A DNA stretch of 32,525 bases from Pirellulales bacterium (GTDB lineage Bacteria > Planctomycetota > Planctomycetia > Pirellulales > JADZDJ01): positions 1 to 32,525 of the forward strand of contig DATJYL010000012.1 of the NCBI GenBank assembly GCA_035499655.1, given 5' to 3'. The notes beneath the pieces are model-generated. The model was not told the DNA's origin and ran no database searches. It saw nothing but the letters and a program-made list of their open reading frames with translations. The position numbers and the translations under genes are program-made. Below, one piece after another: positions 15,955-23,957 of the stretch; within the stretch, counting starts at the first letter, position 1, and each line of letters starts with the position of its first letter.

Positions 15955-16752
15955 TCACTCCTTATTAAACAGCGACGGATCAAGCTTGATATCGCCCAAA
16001 TCATTTGCGCCCGCCTTGACGGTGTACTTAAACCGTCCACGGTTATCCGTTTTTGTGCTATCAATTTTGGTGTTTGCCACATTGCCCGCTTTTTCTTGCC
16101 ACACTTGGAATTCCAACTCCGTGCCGGCGGGCAGGTCCTTAATTTCAAACTTCCCGTCCTTACCCGACACGGCAAAATACGGATCGGGCCGCACCAGCAG
16201 ATAGGCGTTCATCCAGGGGTGAATATTGCACGTGATTTTCGCCGGAAATGGCTCCCCCAAGGACAGCGTCATATCTTCGTCTTTGCCCGAGGGAATGACG
16301 CCATTGAAGGGTGCATTGGCTTTCAGATCGGCCCCGTTGGTGTTGTGGCCCATGGGATCGGAGTTTTTAATTTCCAGCGTTTGCGTCGTGCGAATGGCCA
16401 AGGCGTGCGGTTGGAAGCGGCAATCGTGATTGTCCAGTACCACCTTTTCATTCGCCGTGGCCGCATATTCCGGCGCCGCCTTCACGTCTTTGGTGCGCAC
16501 CCAAACAAACACGTTTGCCAAGCCACCGTCGTCGGCCACGACCAGGCTCTCGTTGTTGAGCGGATGCTTGCCGCACACTTCCACATCTTTATCAGGAGTG
16601 ATTTTCGCCGGCACTGGCGCCTTGCCGTCATACACAAACCGCCCGGTCAGCGTGCCCCAATCGTCGGCGTGCGCGGCACTATTAAACATTGCGGCGGCAA
16701 CGGTCACAGCAATGGCAAAAAGCGTCATAAGAATACTGCGAATCGTTTTCAT
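15955..16752 (-). CDS. Cupredoxin-like copper protein (MauL-like), paralog 2, secreted
   Basis: The 265-residue protein has a cleavable signal peptide (about residues 1-29, ending SAAHA) instead of a lipobox, so it should be soluble in the periplasm. Likely copper ligands: His136 in PMGHNTN, Cys175, His178 and Met181 in CNIHPWM; the cluster DNHDCRFQPH (107-116) is shared with paralog 1. The regulatory-like segment DGKFEIKDLPAG follows. An excellent ribosome binding site (GGAGGA, about 8 bases upstream) fixes the ATG at 16752. It follows the octaheme cytochrome gene by 48 bases, and probably acts as mobile electron carrier or copper protein of this respiratory chain; that role is inferred. Confidence 0.85.
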   Translation of the reverse strand: MKTIRSILMTLFAIAVTVAAAMFNSAAHADDWGTLTGRFVYDGKAPVPAKITPDKDVEVCGKHPLNNESLVVADDGGLANVFVWVRTKDVKAAPEYAATANEKVVLDNHDCRFQPHALAIRTTQTLEIKNSDPMGHNTNGADLKANAPFNGVIPSGKDEDMTLSLGEPFPAKITCNIHPWMNAYLLVRPDPYFAVSGKDGKFEIKDLPAGTELEFQVWQEKAGNVANTKIDSTKTDNRGRFKYTVKAGANDLGDIKLDPSLFNKE

Positions 16753-16800
16753 GGTGTGTGTCCTCCGGTAGCGGCAAGTAGATATGGCATGATGCATGGT

Positions 16801-19800
16801 CTATGGGTTATTGCTCGTACTGCCTGTCGGCGGTGTGGCACTCGCCCCGGCGCCTGGGGCAGCGCCGCCTGAACTGGCCCCGCCGGTCGCCCCTGCGGCC
16901 GGTTTAATCCACGATTTCAGCGTGAATTGCGCCTTGGTGAATCGATCCCAATTCATCAGCAAATCGATCACGCCGTCAAGCTGCTGTTGGCTGTTGCCTG
17001 GGAACAAATCTTGCGCCACCGGTTGGCCCGGCGGAATGTTCACCGGCATGCCGGTGTACGGCAAAATGCGCTTGGGATTTCCCACCCAGTGTTCCACGTA
17101 GTCGGGCCGCAGCCGTTCGTTGACGCGATCTAATTGCGGACCCATGGCCCGTACGCTGCCGCCGGGAGTGTAATCGCCCACCAGGTGGCACTTCACGCAG
17201 TAGTTGTTGTTCGTCACGATTTTAAGCGCATCAACCAGGCGGTTGTGATGGCTTAGTTCCTGGGCCGTGAGGTAATCGCCGCTGGTTCGGGCATCGAACT
17301 CGTAAGGCGCGGGAGCGTCGTCCCGCGCGGCGAAAAAGTCGACCAACGCGGTGGCGTCGTTGGAACTCATGTTGAATTTCGGCATCCGCAGCACGACCGC
17401 CGGACGAATGGGGTACGGCTCCAACAGGAAATCGTGCAGCCAGCGGGTTTGCACTTTTTGGCCTTCGCCGATCAGCGGCGGCGGCAGCCAACCCCACGCT
17501 TCATCCGCCTTGGCGTTGGGATTTATTTTTTGCTCGTCGGCCACTACCGTCGGATAAATCCAGCGGCCTAAATCGCCGCCACGCCCGGAAAACTTGGCCG
17601 TGACGCAATTGTCGGGCACCAGCGGATTTTTCGAACCCACGAGCCAGGCCTTGCCGTCCAGCAACGTGTCATGCCACAGCGTGAAGCGTTCGCCCAGGCC
17701 GCCCCCTTCGAATTTGTCGCCGTCCTCGTTTTCGTCGGTGGTGGCAACTTCCCCTTTGGCGTCGACCACCGGCCGGCCGTACAGTTGCGCGTGCAACAGG
17801 CCGCGGCGATCTTCCTTTTGCGAATCCTCAATTTGCGCCGGCGTGAAGTGCGGCATCTCGAACGGATAATCGGCCGTCTGCACGGCCGCGCCCAGCGAAC
17901 CGGCCTTGTAGGCCACATCCCAGCGGTCAAACTCCAACTGGTGGCACCCCGTGCAATTGAATTGCTCCACCATCTTGATGCCGCCAATCACGGCCTGTTC
18001 GCGCGGATTTTCGCTGTAGCTGGCCACATATTGCGGCGCCGGCGGTTCCGAAACCAGGCCCAACACAAACGTCATGATGGCTTCAATTTCGTCCTCTTTG
18101 AACGGAAATTGCGGCATCCGCAGGCGCTCGTTGTAGCCCTTGTTTTCGGTCTTCTTGAAGTCGTAGCTGCGTGGCGAGTGGAGTTTTTGCCAGATGAATC
18201 CTTCGCGCTCGTGCCCCAACAGTTTTTCCATCAGCCAGCCCTGCGTGGGGCCCAGTTCGTCGATGGCGTAATCCATGTTTTCCTGCGGCTCACTGGCCGG
18301 CCGAGCTGGCGTGCCATACGGCATGTGATCTGCAACTTGCGAAGCCGCCGCTTGATTTTGAACACTCGCTCCCTGATTCCCTCCGCCGGACTGCTCCTTG
18401 CTTTTCCCCGAACCCTGAACCCCGACCCCAGTGCCCTCCTGCTGCGGCCAGGCGTAGTGGGTCACATACTCGCCAATTTGCTCGAACGCCAACCGTGAAG
18501 GATCTTTCCGCCCCCAGTCGGCCAGCGCCGTGCCGATCGGCTTGGCGTCTTCAAACCCGGGAATGTCGTGGCAGCCGAAGCAGCCGTACTTGCTGATGGC
18601 GCGGCGGCCCACATATTTCAGCGCCCGCTCGGCCGCGGCGCCTTCTTTGATTTCGCTCTGCTTGGAATTCTGAATCAACTCGATTTCCGCTCCCGTCACC
18701 CCGACGGCGCGATCCTGCGGAATCCCTTCCTGCAAGTATTGCTTCGCACGCTCGGTCGGATATTTTTCTTTCAGATACACGAGCGCCAAATCAAACAAGG
18801 CCGCTTGTTCGGCCGGTGTCAGCTCGTTTTCCGCAGGCACGTCGGTCGGCTTCCAGCCTTCCGTCGATTGCATTAAGAAAGCCACGATGTCCGCAATCGG
18901 GTCGCTCACGCTCCCGTCGGCCGCTGTGACCGGCGTCAGCATGGTGTTGGGCATCACCGTGCGGGCGTGATAGTGGGCCGGATTTTTAATCCAACTGTAC
19001 AGCCACTGCGCGCCATATGGCTCCAGCGACAGCTTAGCCCCCACGCGCGATAAGTTCGGACCTTGCGTGGCCATCGCCTGAGGAAAATCGGCGTGTTGAT
19101 GGCAGGCGATGCACCGCATCTCAAACGCTTTTTTGCCACGCTCCGCCGACGGCTGCGCGGTAACGCCGGAAAACGGCTCCAAATAATCAAACGGTTGGCT
19201 GTTCGTCAGCAGATACTTCGCGATTGCCCGTATTTCCACCGGCTCGTAGCGCTGCGCATCGACGAACCCGGGGCTGTCTTCGTAAACCAGGTTGCCTTTG
19301 TCGTCGCGCATCGGCTGACCTTTGGCATCCAATTTTTCGGTCGGGACCAGGTGATCCCATAACCCGAAGAACCGCGGCATTTTTGTGCTGGGCCGAAAAT
19401 CTCGCGGATTGCGAATCCACGAATAGAGGAAGTCGAACCCGTCTTTGCTGCCCACGTATCGCAAGCTGGGACCCACTTTGCGGAACGTGCCGGGGGTTTC
19501 CACGTCTTTCAGCGCGCCCTCCAAATGATCCGTTGCGGGTGCCAGCACCGGCGTCGCCGGCTCTTTGGTTGCCGCATCTGCCACCAAAAATTCGCGCAAG
19601 CGGCGGCGAGCGGAGTCATCGTCCGGATGGCCGATCAGACGTTCCACCCAGCTCTTTTCTTCATCCGTTAATTTTGCAAAACCAGGATCGGCTTTGATTT
19701 GCTGTGCCGCGGCGTAAAACGTCGGTTCGGCTCGCACATCGGGTCCCACGCGCGTGTTCGGCCCGTTGAATCCGTTGATTTCGTGGCAGCCGAAGCAGCC

Positions 19801-21459
19801 GTAATTCCGCACCAATTCGTAACCCTTTAGCAACGTCGGCGCCGGCGGGTCGGGATATTTCGCGCTCGGCTCCAAATCGACCACTTCATGATGGCATTTC
19901 AGGCAGCTCGCTTCGTCGAACGCCCGTGGATACATCGGGAAAATCCAATGGTGGTTGTTGAACCAGCCGTAATCGTGCGCCCAGTCGCGCCCCTGCTGCG
20001 GCGAATTTGGCGTGTGCGAGGCCCATTCGAACGACGTCGCGCTCCCCTGCCCTTGATGGCATATCGTGCAGCCGAATTTATCCTTGGGATGCGGGCTGCT
20101 GCCGCCCACGAACAAATCCAGCCGGGGATGCGAACTGAACGGCTCCGGCACGCCGCGGCGGATGGTCAACTCCAACGGCTGGCCCCACTTCACGTTCGTC
20201 AGTAAATTCACCAGCGCACGATCAAAATCAACCACGCGCGCATCGTTGATTTTTACCAGCACGTCGCCGGCAATCAATCCGGCCAGCGCTGCCGGACTTT
20301 GGGGAAACACGGCGCCGATAGTCACGTCATCGCTCTTCACCATGCCCCGGTCGGCTAGCGCAAACCCGTATACTTGCTCCACATTCACGGGAACTTCGTC
20401 CCCCGCAGAATCTTTCTGCGGCTGCGGCGCCTCTTTGGGCGTGGCCAGCGAAACCGTGAAGTTATGCGTTTGCTCATAAGCGGGCAGCACCGCCGAACCA
20501 GGCTGCGTTTTTTCGATGGCCTGATGGCACGTCGTGCAATGATCGAACCGCGCCACTTCTTTGAAATTGTTGTTTAGCGTCAGGTCCGGAAGCCAGATCT
20601 GATCGATCTTCAGCGCGCTGTTGAAAGCGTCAAGAATGGGCATTTCCAAGACTTGCTTGCCCGGGTTGGCCTTGCGTTGCACAAATGCCTTCCGCAACTG
20701 CTCCAACTTGTGTTGATGCTCCTGCAGGTTTTTCGCCGCTACATCCTCCTCCGACGTAATTTGTTTGAAAATGGAATCCAATTCCTTGCGGTGCGTTTGC
20801 TCCTGTTGTTGCATGGCTGTCAGCCCGTCGACATCGTGTTTGGCCTGGTCGATGTTCAACTGCAACTGCGCGGTTTGTTCCGCCGGCGCACTTTCGCCTA
20901 CCGCCAGGCTGTAGGTCGCCATGGCCTTATCGAGAACCGCCTTCCGGAATTTGAGATTGCTCGTGAGATTGTCTTCGCGGAATTTCACCCGGCTGATGAG
21001 GTCGCGCATTCGGTTATACAAATCCATCCGCAAATCGCGCCGCTGGCTGGCATCGGTGTAGCCGGCCAGTTTTTCGACGTCGGCGGAAACCAAATCAGCG
21101 GCCTGGGAATCTGCGGCGGCTTGCGATGCATCTTGCGCGTCGGTTTTCTTTTTCGCTTCGGTCACGAACTTCGCAAACAGTTGCCGACCTGTGTCCGAAA
21201 GCGCCGCCCCTTGCACCGCCTCCAATTGTTGCTTGAGTTGCGTTTCCGTCAGGCTGAAATCGGCGTTGTTTTGTTCATTGATTTTGGCGTCGGCCGTCCA
21301 CGTTTCGATGTCCCGAAATTCCCGCTGGTAGTTTTTCCACGACCGGTTATGGTCCGCCGCCAGCATCCACACCGTGGTCACCAGCATAATCACGCTGGCC
21401 ACGCCGAACACGACGTGCATCGACTTCATCGTGCGCCAGGTTGATTCGGTTGCGGGCAT
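16801..21459 (-). CDS. Giant membrane-anchored octaheme cytochrome c with PDZ domain
   Basis: A 1552-residue protein. An N-terminal helix (about 13-33) anchors it; a long charged, coiled-coil-like region follows (about 40-290). Eight CXXCH sites bind heme c: first Cys at residues 308, 464, 519, 555, 783, 960, 1169 and 1421. A PDZ-like domain (about 355-436, with PAALAGLIAGDVLVKIND) sits between hemes 1 and 2. Hemes 5-8 belong to separated cytochrome c modules with RMP/KMP-type Met ligand regions. It lies in the place where a bc complex operon would have cytochrome c1 or f, right after the cytochrome b genes, so it likely takes electrons from the Rieske protein. A 40-residue Gly/Gln/Ser-rich linker (about 1003-1040) is encoded by a 7-base DNA repeat. 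It ends in a Gly/Ala/Ser/Pro-rich tail. Confidence 0.93.
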   Translation of the reverse strand: MPATESTWRTMKSMHVVFGVASVIMLVTTVWMLAADHNRSWKNYQREFRDIETWTADAKINEQNNADFSLTETQLKQQLEAVQGAALSDTGRQLFAKFVTEAKKKTDAQDASQAAADSQAADLVSADVEKLAGYTDASQRRDLRMDLYNRMRDLISRVKFREDNLTSNLKFRKAVLDKAMATYSLAVGESAPAEQTAQLQLNIDQAKHDVDGLTAMQQQEQTHRKELDSIFKQITSEEDVAAKNLQEHQHKLEQLRKAFVQRKANPGKQVLEMPILDAFNSALKIDQIWLPDLTLNNNFKEVARFDHCTTCHQAIEKTQPGSAVLPAYEQTHNFTVSLATPKEAPQPQKDSAGDEVPVNVEQVYGFALADRGMVKSDDVTIGAVFPQSPAALAGLIAGDVLVKINDARVVDFDRALVNLLTNVKWGQPLELTIRRGVPEPFSSHPRLDLFVGGSSPHPKDKFGCTICHQGQGSATSFEWASHTPNSPQQGRDWAHDYGWFNNHHWIFPMYPRAFDEASCLKCHHEVVDLEPSAKYPDPPAPTLLKGYELVRNYGCFGCHEINGFNGPNTRVGPDVRAEPTFYAAAQQIKADPGFAKLTDEEKSWVERLIGHPDDDSARRRLREFLVADAATKEPATPVLAPATDHLEGALKDVETPGTFRKVGPSLRYVGSKDGFDFLYSWIRNPRDFRPSTKMPRFFGLWDHLVPTEKLDAKGQPMRDDKGNLVYEDSPGFVDAQRYEPVEIRAIAKYLLTNSQPFDYLEPFSGVTAQPSAERGKKAFEMRCIACHQHADFPQAMATQGPNLSRVGAKLSLEPYGAQWLYSWIKNPAHYHARTVMPNTMLTPVTAADGSVSDPIADIVAFLMQSTEGWKPTDVPAENELTPAEQAALFDLALVYLKEKYPTERAKQYLQEGIPQDRAVGVTGAEIELIQNSKQSEIKEGAAAERALKYVGRRAISKYGCFGCHDIPGFEDAKPIGTALADWGRKDPSRLAFEQIGEYVTHYAWPQQEGTGVGVQGSGKSKEQSGGGNQGASVQNQAAASQVADHMPYGTPARPASEPQENMDYAIDELGPTQGWLMEKLLGHEREGFIWQKLHSPRSYDFKKTENKGYNERLRMPQFPFKEDEIEAIMTFVLGLVSEPPAPQYVASYSENPREQAVIGGIKMVEQFNCTGCHQLEFDRWDVAYKAGSLGAAVQTADYPFEMPHFTPAQIEDSQKEDRRGLLHAQLYGRPVVDAKGEVATTDENEDGDKFEGGGLGERFTLWHDTLLDGKAWLVGSKNPLVPDNCVTAKFSGRGGDLGRWIYPTVVADEQKINPNAKADEAWGWLPPPLIGEGQKVQTRWLHDFLLEPYPIRPAVVLRMPKFNMSSNDATALVDFFAARDDAPAPYEFDARTSGDYLTAQELSHHNRLVDALKIVTNNNYCVKCHLVGDYTPGGSVRAMGPQLDRVNERLRPDYVEHWVGNPKRILPYTGMPVNIPPGQPVAQDLFPGNSQQQLDGVIDLLMNWDRFTKAQFTLKSWIKPAAGATGGASSGGAAPGAGASATPPTGSTSNNP
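18359..18435. repeat. Heptad array inside the octaheme cytochrome gene
   Basis: Within the coding sequence (linker between hemes 6 and 7) the plus strand reads CCGAACC, CTGAACC, CCGACCC (18408-18428), followed by CAGTGCC and CTCCTGC in the same 7-base register; weaker units extend upstream. The core is shared with the array at the start of ctaA in opposite orientation. Since 7 is not a multiple of 3, the repeat has no meaning at the protein level except as a low-complexity linker. Confidence 0.65.
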
Positions 21460-21466
21460 AAAACGC

Positions 21467-21567
21467 GGTCCGTGGTCAGTTGTCCGTTGTCACTGGTTTG
21501 AATCACCCATGATCTGAATGTCCGCTTGCGGTTTAGCAAATGACAAAAGACCACTGACAAATGACAA
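21467..21567. repeat. Two heptad arrays between the cytochrome b C-half and octaheme genes
   Basis: The 110-base spacer holds two blocks. Block 1 (21467-21494) is four units GGTCCGT, GGTCAGT, TGTCCGT, TGTCACT. Block 2 (21533-21567) is five units TTAGCAA, ATGACAA, AAGACCA, CTGACAA, ATGACAA, with CAAATGACAA repeated exactly 21 bases apart. Block 2 ends two bases before the stop codon of the cytochrome b C-half gene (21570). Confidence 0.78.
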
Positions 21568-21569
21568 TT

Positions 21570-22943
21570 TCAAAAATTTAAAAAATACTCCGGAATCGCG
21601 ATGATGTATTTCAAATTCACCGTCCAACGCAGCACCATTTTGATGGGCAGCGTCATCATCAGCAGCAACATGTTCGACATCAGCATGTAGCGGAAAAAAC
21701 CCATCTTCACGAAAAACTTCCGGAAGACCGTTACCGCCATCAGCGGCGGCAGCACAATGAAGTACGCCAACACCGCCAGAATGCCCGGCGCTTCGCGCAG
21801 CAGGATGTACCCCAGCGATTCGCCAAAGCTCGCCCCGGGCGGCGCATGCGGCAGCGATTGCCCCAGCCAGTTGATCCAAAAGTATTCCGACAGGTTGCGG
21901 TTATTCAGCACGTCCACCTTGTGCATGTCCCACGTTTCAAACGGCCCGAAAATGTTCCAATTCGGCCCGCGCAAAAATGTGCCCAGCACAATCAGCGTCA
22001 CCCACAATTCCAAAAATCCAAACTGAAACACCAGGTAACTGAACTTCCGCTCGGCAATGGTGTAGTAGCCATTCCCTTTTTTGTTGAAATCCATGTACGG
22101 AATGGCCATCAGCCCGAAAATCACCAAACTGGGCAGCACCACGCCGGCATACCACGGATCGAAATACACCAGCATTTCCTGCAGACCCAAGAAGTACCAC
22201 GGCGCCTTGGACGGATTGGGCGTTTTCACGCGGCTGGCCGGTTCTTCCAGCGGCGCTTTCAGCGCGATGGCCCACACCAATAGCAGCGCCGTCAAGGCGA
22301 TCATGCAAATCAACTCGGTGTACACCAAGTCGGGCCAGACCAGTACTTTTTCGTCGTCCAGTTTTTCCAGCGGCACTTCGCCCCGGGCGGTGCGCTCGTC
22401 GTTTTGCACCGCTTTGTTGGCGGCCAGCCAGGTAAAAAAGCCCAGCAGAAACACCATCGAAACGATGGGCACGTTGTCCGGCTTGGTGACGATCGCCGCG
22501 AAGTTGGGATCGGTCATGGCCATGCCCATGACCAGCAGCACCACATTGAGCATGGTCCAAGCGACCAGCGGCTGCACGAAGAACTTGCGAAACACAAAAA
22601 ACACGATCAGCAGTCCGCTGGTACCCAAGCTGTACATGGTCGGGCTGGTAAGTTTGTCGACCGTATCGCGCACAAACTGCGGCAACTGCGGCATCATGGC
22701 TTCGTTGGCGCTAGCCGCCAGCGGCGACAAAATAACAAACCCAACCGCCACGGCCACCCAAACGAGCGCCGCCCCTATCGCACCCTTGCGCTTCCACAGC
22801 ACAAACGCCATCACGGCGTTCATCATGGCCAGTGCCAAATAGTACCCGCCCAGGAAGCCGGAAATCCTATCCAAAAATTCCGGCAAATTCCCCTCGGCCG
22901 CCAAGAGCGGCACCACAGCCTTCAGCGTAATGTGGACGTCCAT
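21570..22943 (-). CDS. Cytochrome b C-terminal half, enlarged subunit IV-like protein
   Basis: A 457-residue polytopic membrane protein with roughly ten helices. The cytochrome b C-terminal signature appears as PSKAPWYFLGLQE in the middle, corresponding to the PEWY loop of the quinol oxidation site but with Ala-Pro in place of Pro-Glu. Helices after it (LPSLVIFGLMAIPYMD and RKFSYLVFQFGFLELWVTLIVLG) match subunit IV-type topology. Before it lies about 240 residues with extra helices absent from the 160-residue subunit IV of b6f complexes. It follows the b6-like gene by 86 bases. Together the two proteins should form the quinol-oxidising membrane core of the complex. Confidence 0.88.
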   Translation of the reverse strand: MDVHITLKAVVPLLAAEGNLPEFLDRISGFLGGYYLALAMMNAVMAFVLWKRKGAIGAALVWVAVAVGFVILSPLAASANEAMMPQLPQFVRDTVDKLTSPTMYSLGTSGLLIVFFVFRKFFVQPLVAWTMLNVVLLVMGMAMTDPNFAAIVTKPDNVPIVSMVFLLGFFTWLAANKAVQNDERTARGEVPLEKLDDEKVLVWPDLVYTELICMIALTALLLVWAIALKAPLEEPASRVKTPNPSKAPWYFLGLQEMLVYFDPWYAGVVLPSLVIFGLMAIPYMDFNKKGNGYYTIAERKFSYLVFQFGFLELWVTLIVLGTFLRGPNWNIFGPFETWDMHKVDVLNNRNLSEYFWINWLGQSLPHAPPGASFGESLGYILLREAPGILAVLAYFIVLPPLMAVTVFRKFFVKMGFFRYMLMSNMLLLMMTLPIKMVLRWTVNLKYIIAIPEYFLNF

Positions 22944-22976
22944 GGAAGCTAATTCCGGCTCAATTTAGTACACCCA

Positions 22977-23032
22977 CCGATCACCATCCACCGCCAGCCG
23001 ACCACTGCCTATCGCGTATCGCCTATCGTTCA
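22977..23032. repeat. Heptad array after the cytochrome b N-half stop codon
   Basis: Eight consecutive 7-base units on the plus strand: CCGATCA, CCATCCA, CCGCCAG, CCGACCA, CTGCCTA, TCGCGTA, TCGCCTA, TCGTTCA, with C at position 2 and mostly A at position 7. Read on the gene strand, the first unit contains the TGA stop codon itself (TGAACGA, then TAGGCGA). This is the most regular array of the window. Confidence 0.8.
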
Positions 23033-23803
23033 CAGCGGCCCGCTGATTCCGCCGTCTTTGCGCACGCGCCAAAAGTGAATGGCCATGAGCGTGGCCGCCG
23101 CAATCGGAATCGCCACGCAATGCAGCACGTAAAATCGGTTCAAGGTTTCTTCGCCCACGAAGCGCGCGCCCAGCAAACCAAAGCGCGCATCGCTAGCGTT
23201 GGTAATCATGTCGCGCCCGCCAATCGAAAGCAGCGCATGCCCGGGACCTTCGTGTCCCAATAGCGGCGTCGCCCGGGCCATGTTCGAACCCACCGTGATG
23301 GCCCAAATCGCCAACTGATCCCAGGGCAACAAATACCCGGTGAACGACAACAGCAGCGTCAACAGCAGCAAAATCACACCCACTACCCAGTTGAATTCAC
23401 GCGGCGGTTTGTAACTGCCCGTCAAAAACACTCGATACATGTGCAGCCACACCGTAATCACCATGGCATGAGCGCCCCAGCGATGCAGTTCTCGCATAAT
23501 GCCCAGGCTCACCACGTCGCGCAGCGCCAAAATATCGTTATAGGCCCATTCCAGCGTGGGCCGGTAGTAAAACATCAGCAGCACGCCGGTGACCGTTTCG
23601 ACCAGAAACAGAAAAAACGTCACGCCCCCCATGCACCAGGTGTAGCTCAGCGCGATGCCCTGTTTTTTAATCGATACCGGATGCAAATGCAGGAAAAAAT
23701 TGGTGAGCATCACCACGATGCGATTCCGCCGATCCACCGGCATGGGATGGCGGAATATGCTCTTCCAAATTTGACTATTGCGAATCGTTTCGCCGAGAGA
23801 CAT
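23030..23803 (-). CDS. Cytochrome b N-terminal half (cytochrome b6-like)
   Basis: The 257-residue protein has four main helices and two b-heme His pairs: His107/His121 (13 between) and His228/His243 (14 between). The 14-residue spacing in the second pair is the b6f type. Cys57 in TWCMGG aligns with the Cys of b6 and Bacillus QcrB that covalently binds the extra heme c(i). [11 protein letters not shown] (158-168) and the C-terminal ISGPL also match b6. It is the high/low-potential heme core of a menaquinol or plastoquinol-type oxidoreductase; menaquinone is expected here but not shown by the sequence. The start at 23803 lacks a clear ribosome binding site. Confidence 0.92.
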   Translation of the reverse strand: MSLGETIRNSQIWKSIFRHPMPVDRRNRIVVMLTNFFLHLHPVSIKKQGIALSYTWCMGGVTFFLFLVETVTGVLLMFYYRPTLEWAYNDILALRDVVSLGIMRELHRWGAHAMVITVWLHMYRVFLTGSYKPPREFNWVVGVILLLLTLLLSFTGYLLPWDQLAIWAITVGSNMARATPLLGHEGPGHALLSIGGRDMITNASDARFGLLGARFVGEETLNRFYVLHCVAIPIAAATLMAIHFWRVRKDGGISGPL

Positions 23804-23860
23804 GGATGCGAGTTAGTTCAAAGATTTGATGATTGTGCAAATCCACCACGGACGCCACCG

Positions 23861-23945
23861 AAAGTCAAAAAAGTCGAAGAGTCTAAAAGTCAAAGGGTGC
23901 GATGAACTGTTTCATTTTTCGACTCTTAGACTTTTCCATTCTTCC
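23861..23945. repeat. Inverted, octad-like repeat between Rieske and cytochrome b genes
   Basis: The arms 23869-23888 and 23916-23935 (AAAAGTCGAAGAGTCTAAAA and its near inverse, 18 of 20 positions matching) could form a hairpin with a 27-base loop. Each arm is itself a stuttered series with an AGTC core about every 8 bases. It lies shortly after the Rieske stop codon (23958), and there is no T-run of terminator type. Confidence 0.6.
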
Positions 23946-23957
23946 ACCTACTCCTTC

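Noticed and set aside
14870-16204. Plus-strand frame of 444 codons
   Set aside because: It lies opposite two well-supported cupredoxin genes, is Arg/His/Gln-rich and has no recognisable domain.
7761-23032. Short repeats considered as a CRISPR array
   Set aside because: Units are 7-8 bases without unique spacers of constant length, and there are no cas genes.
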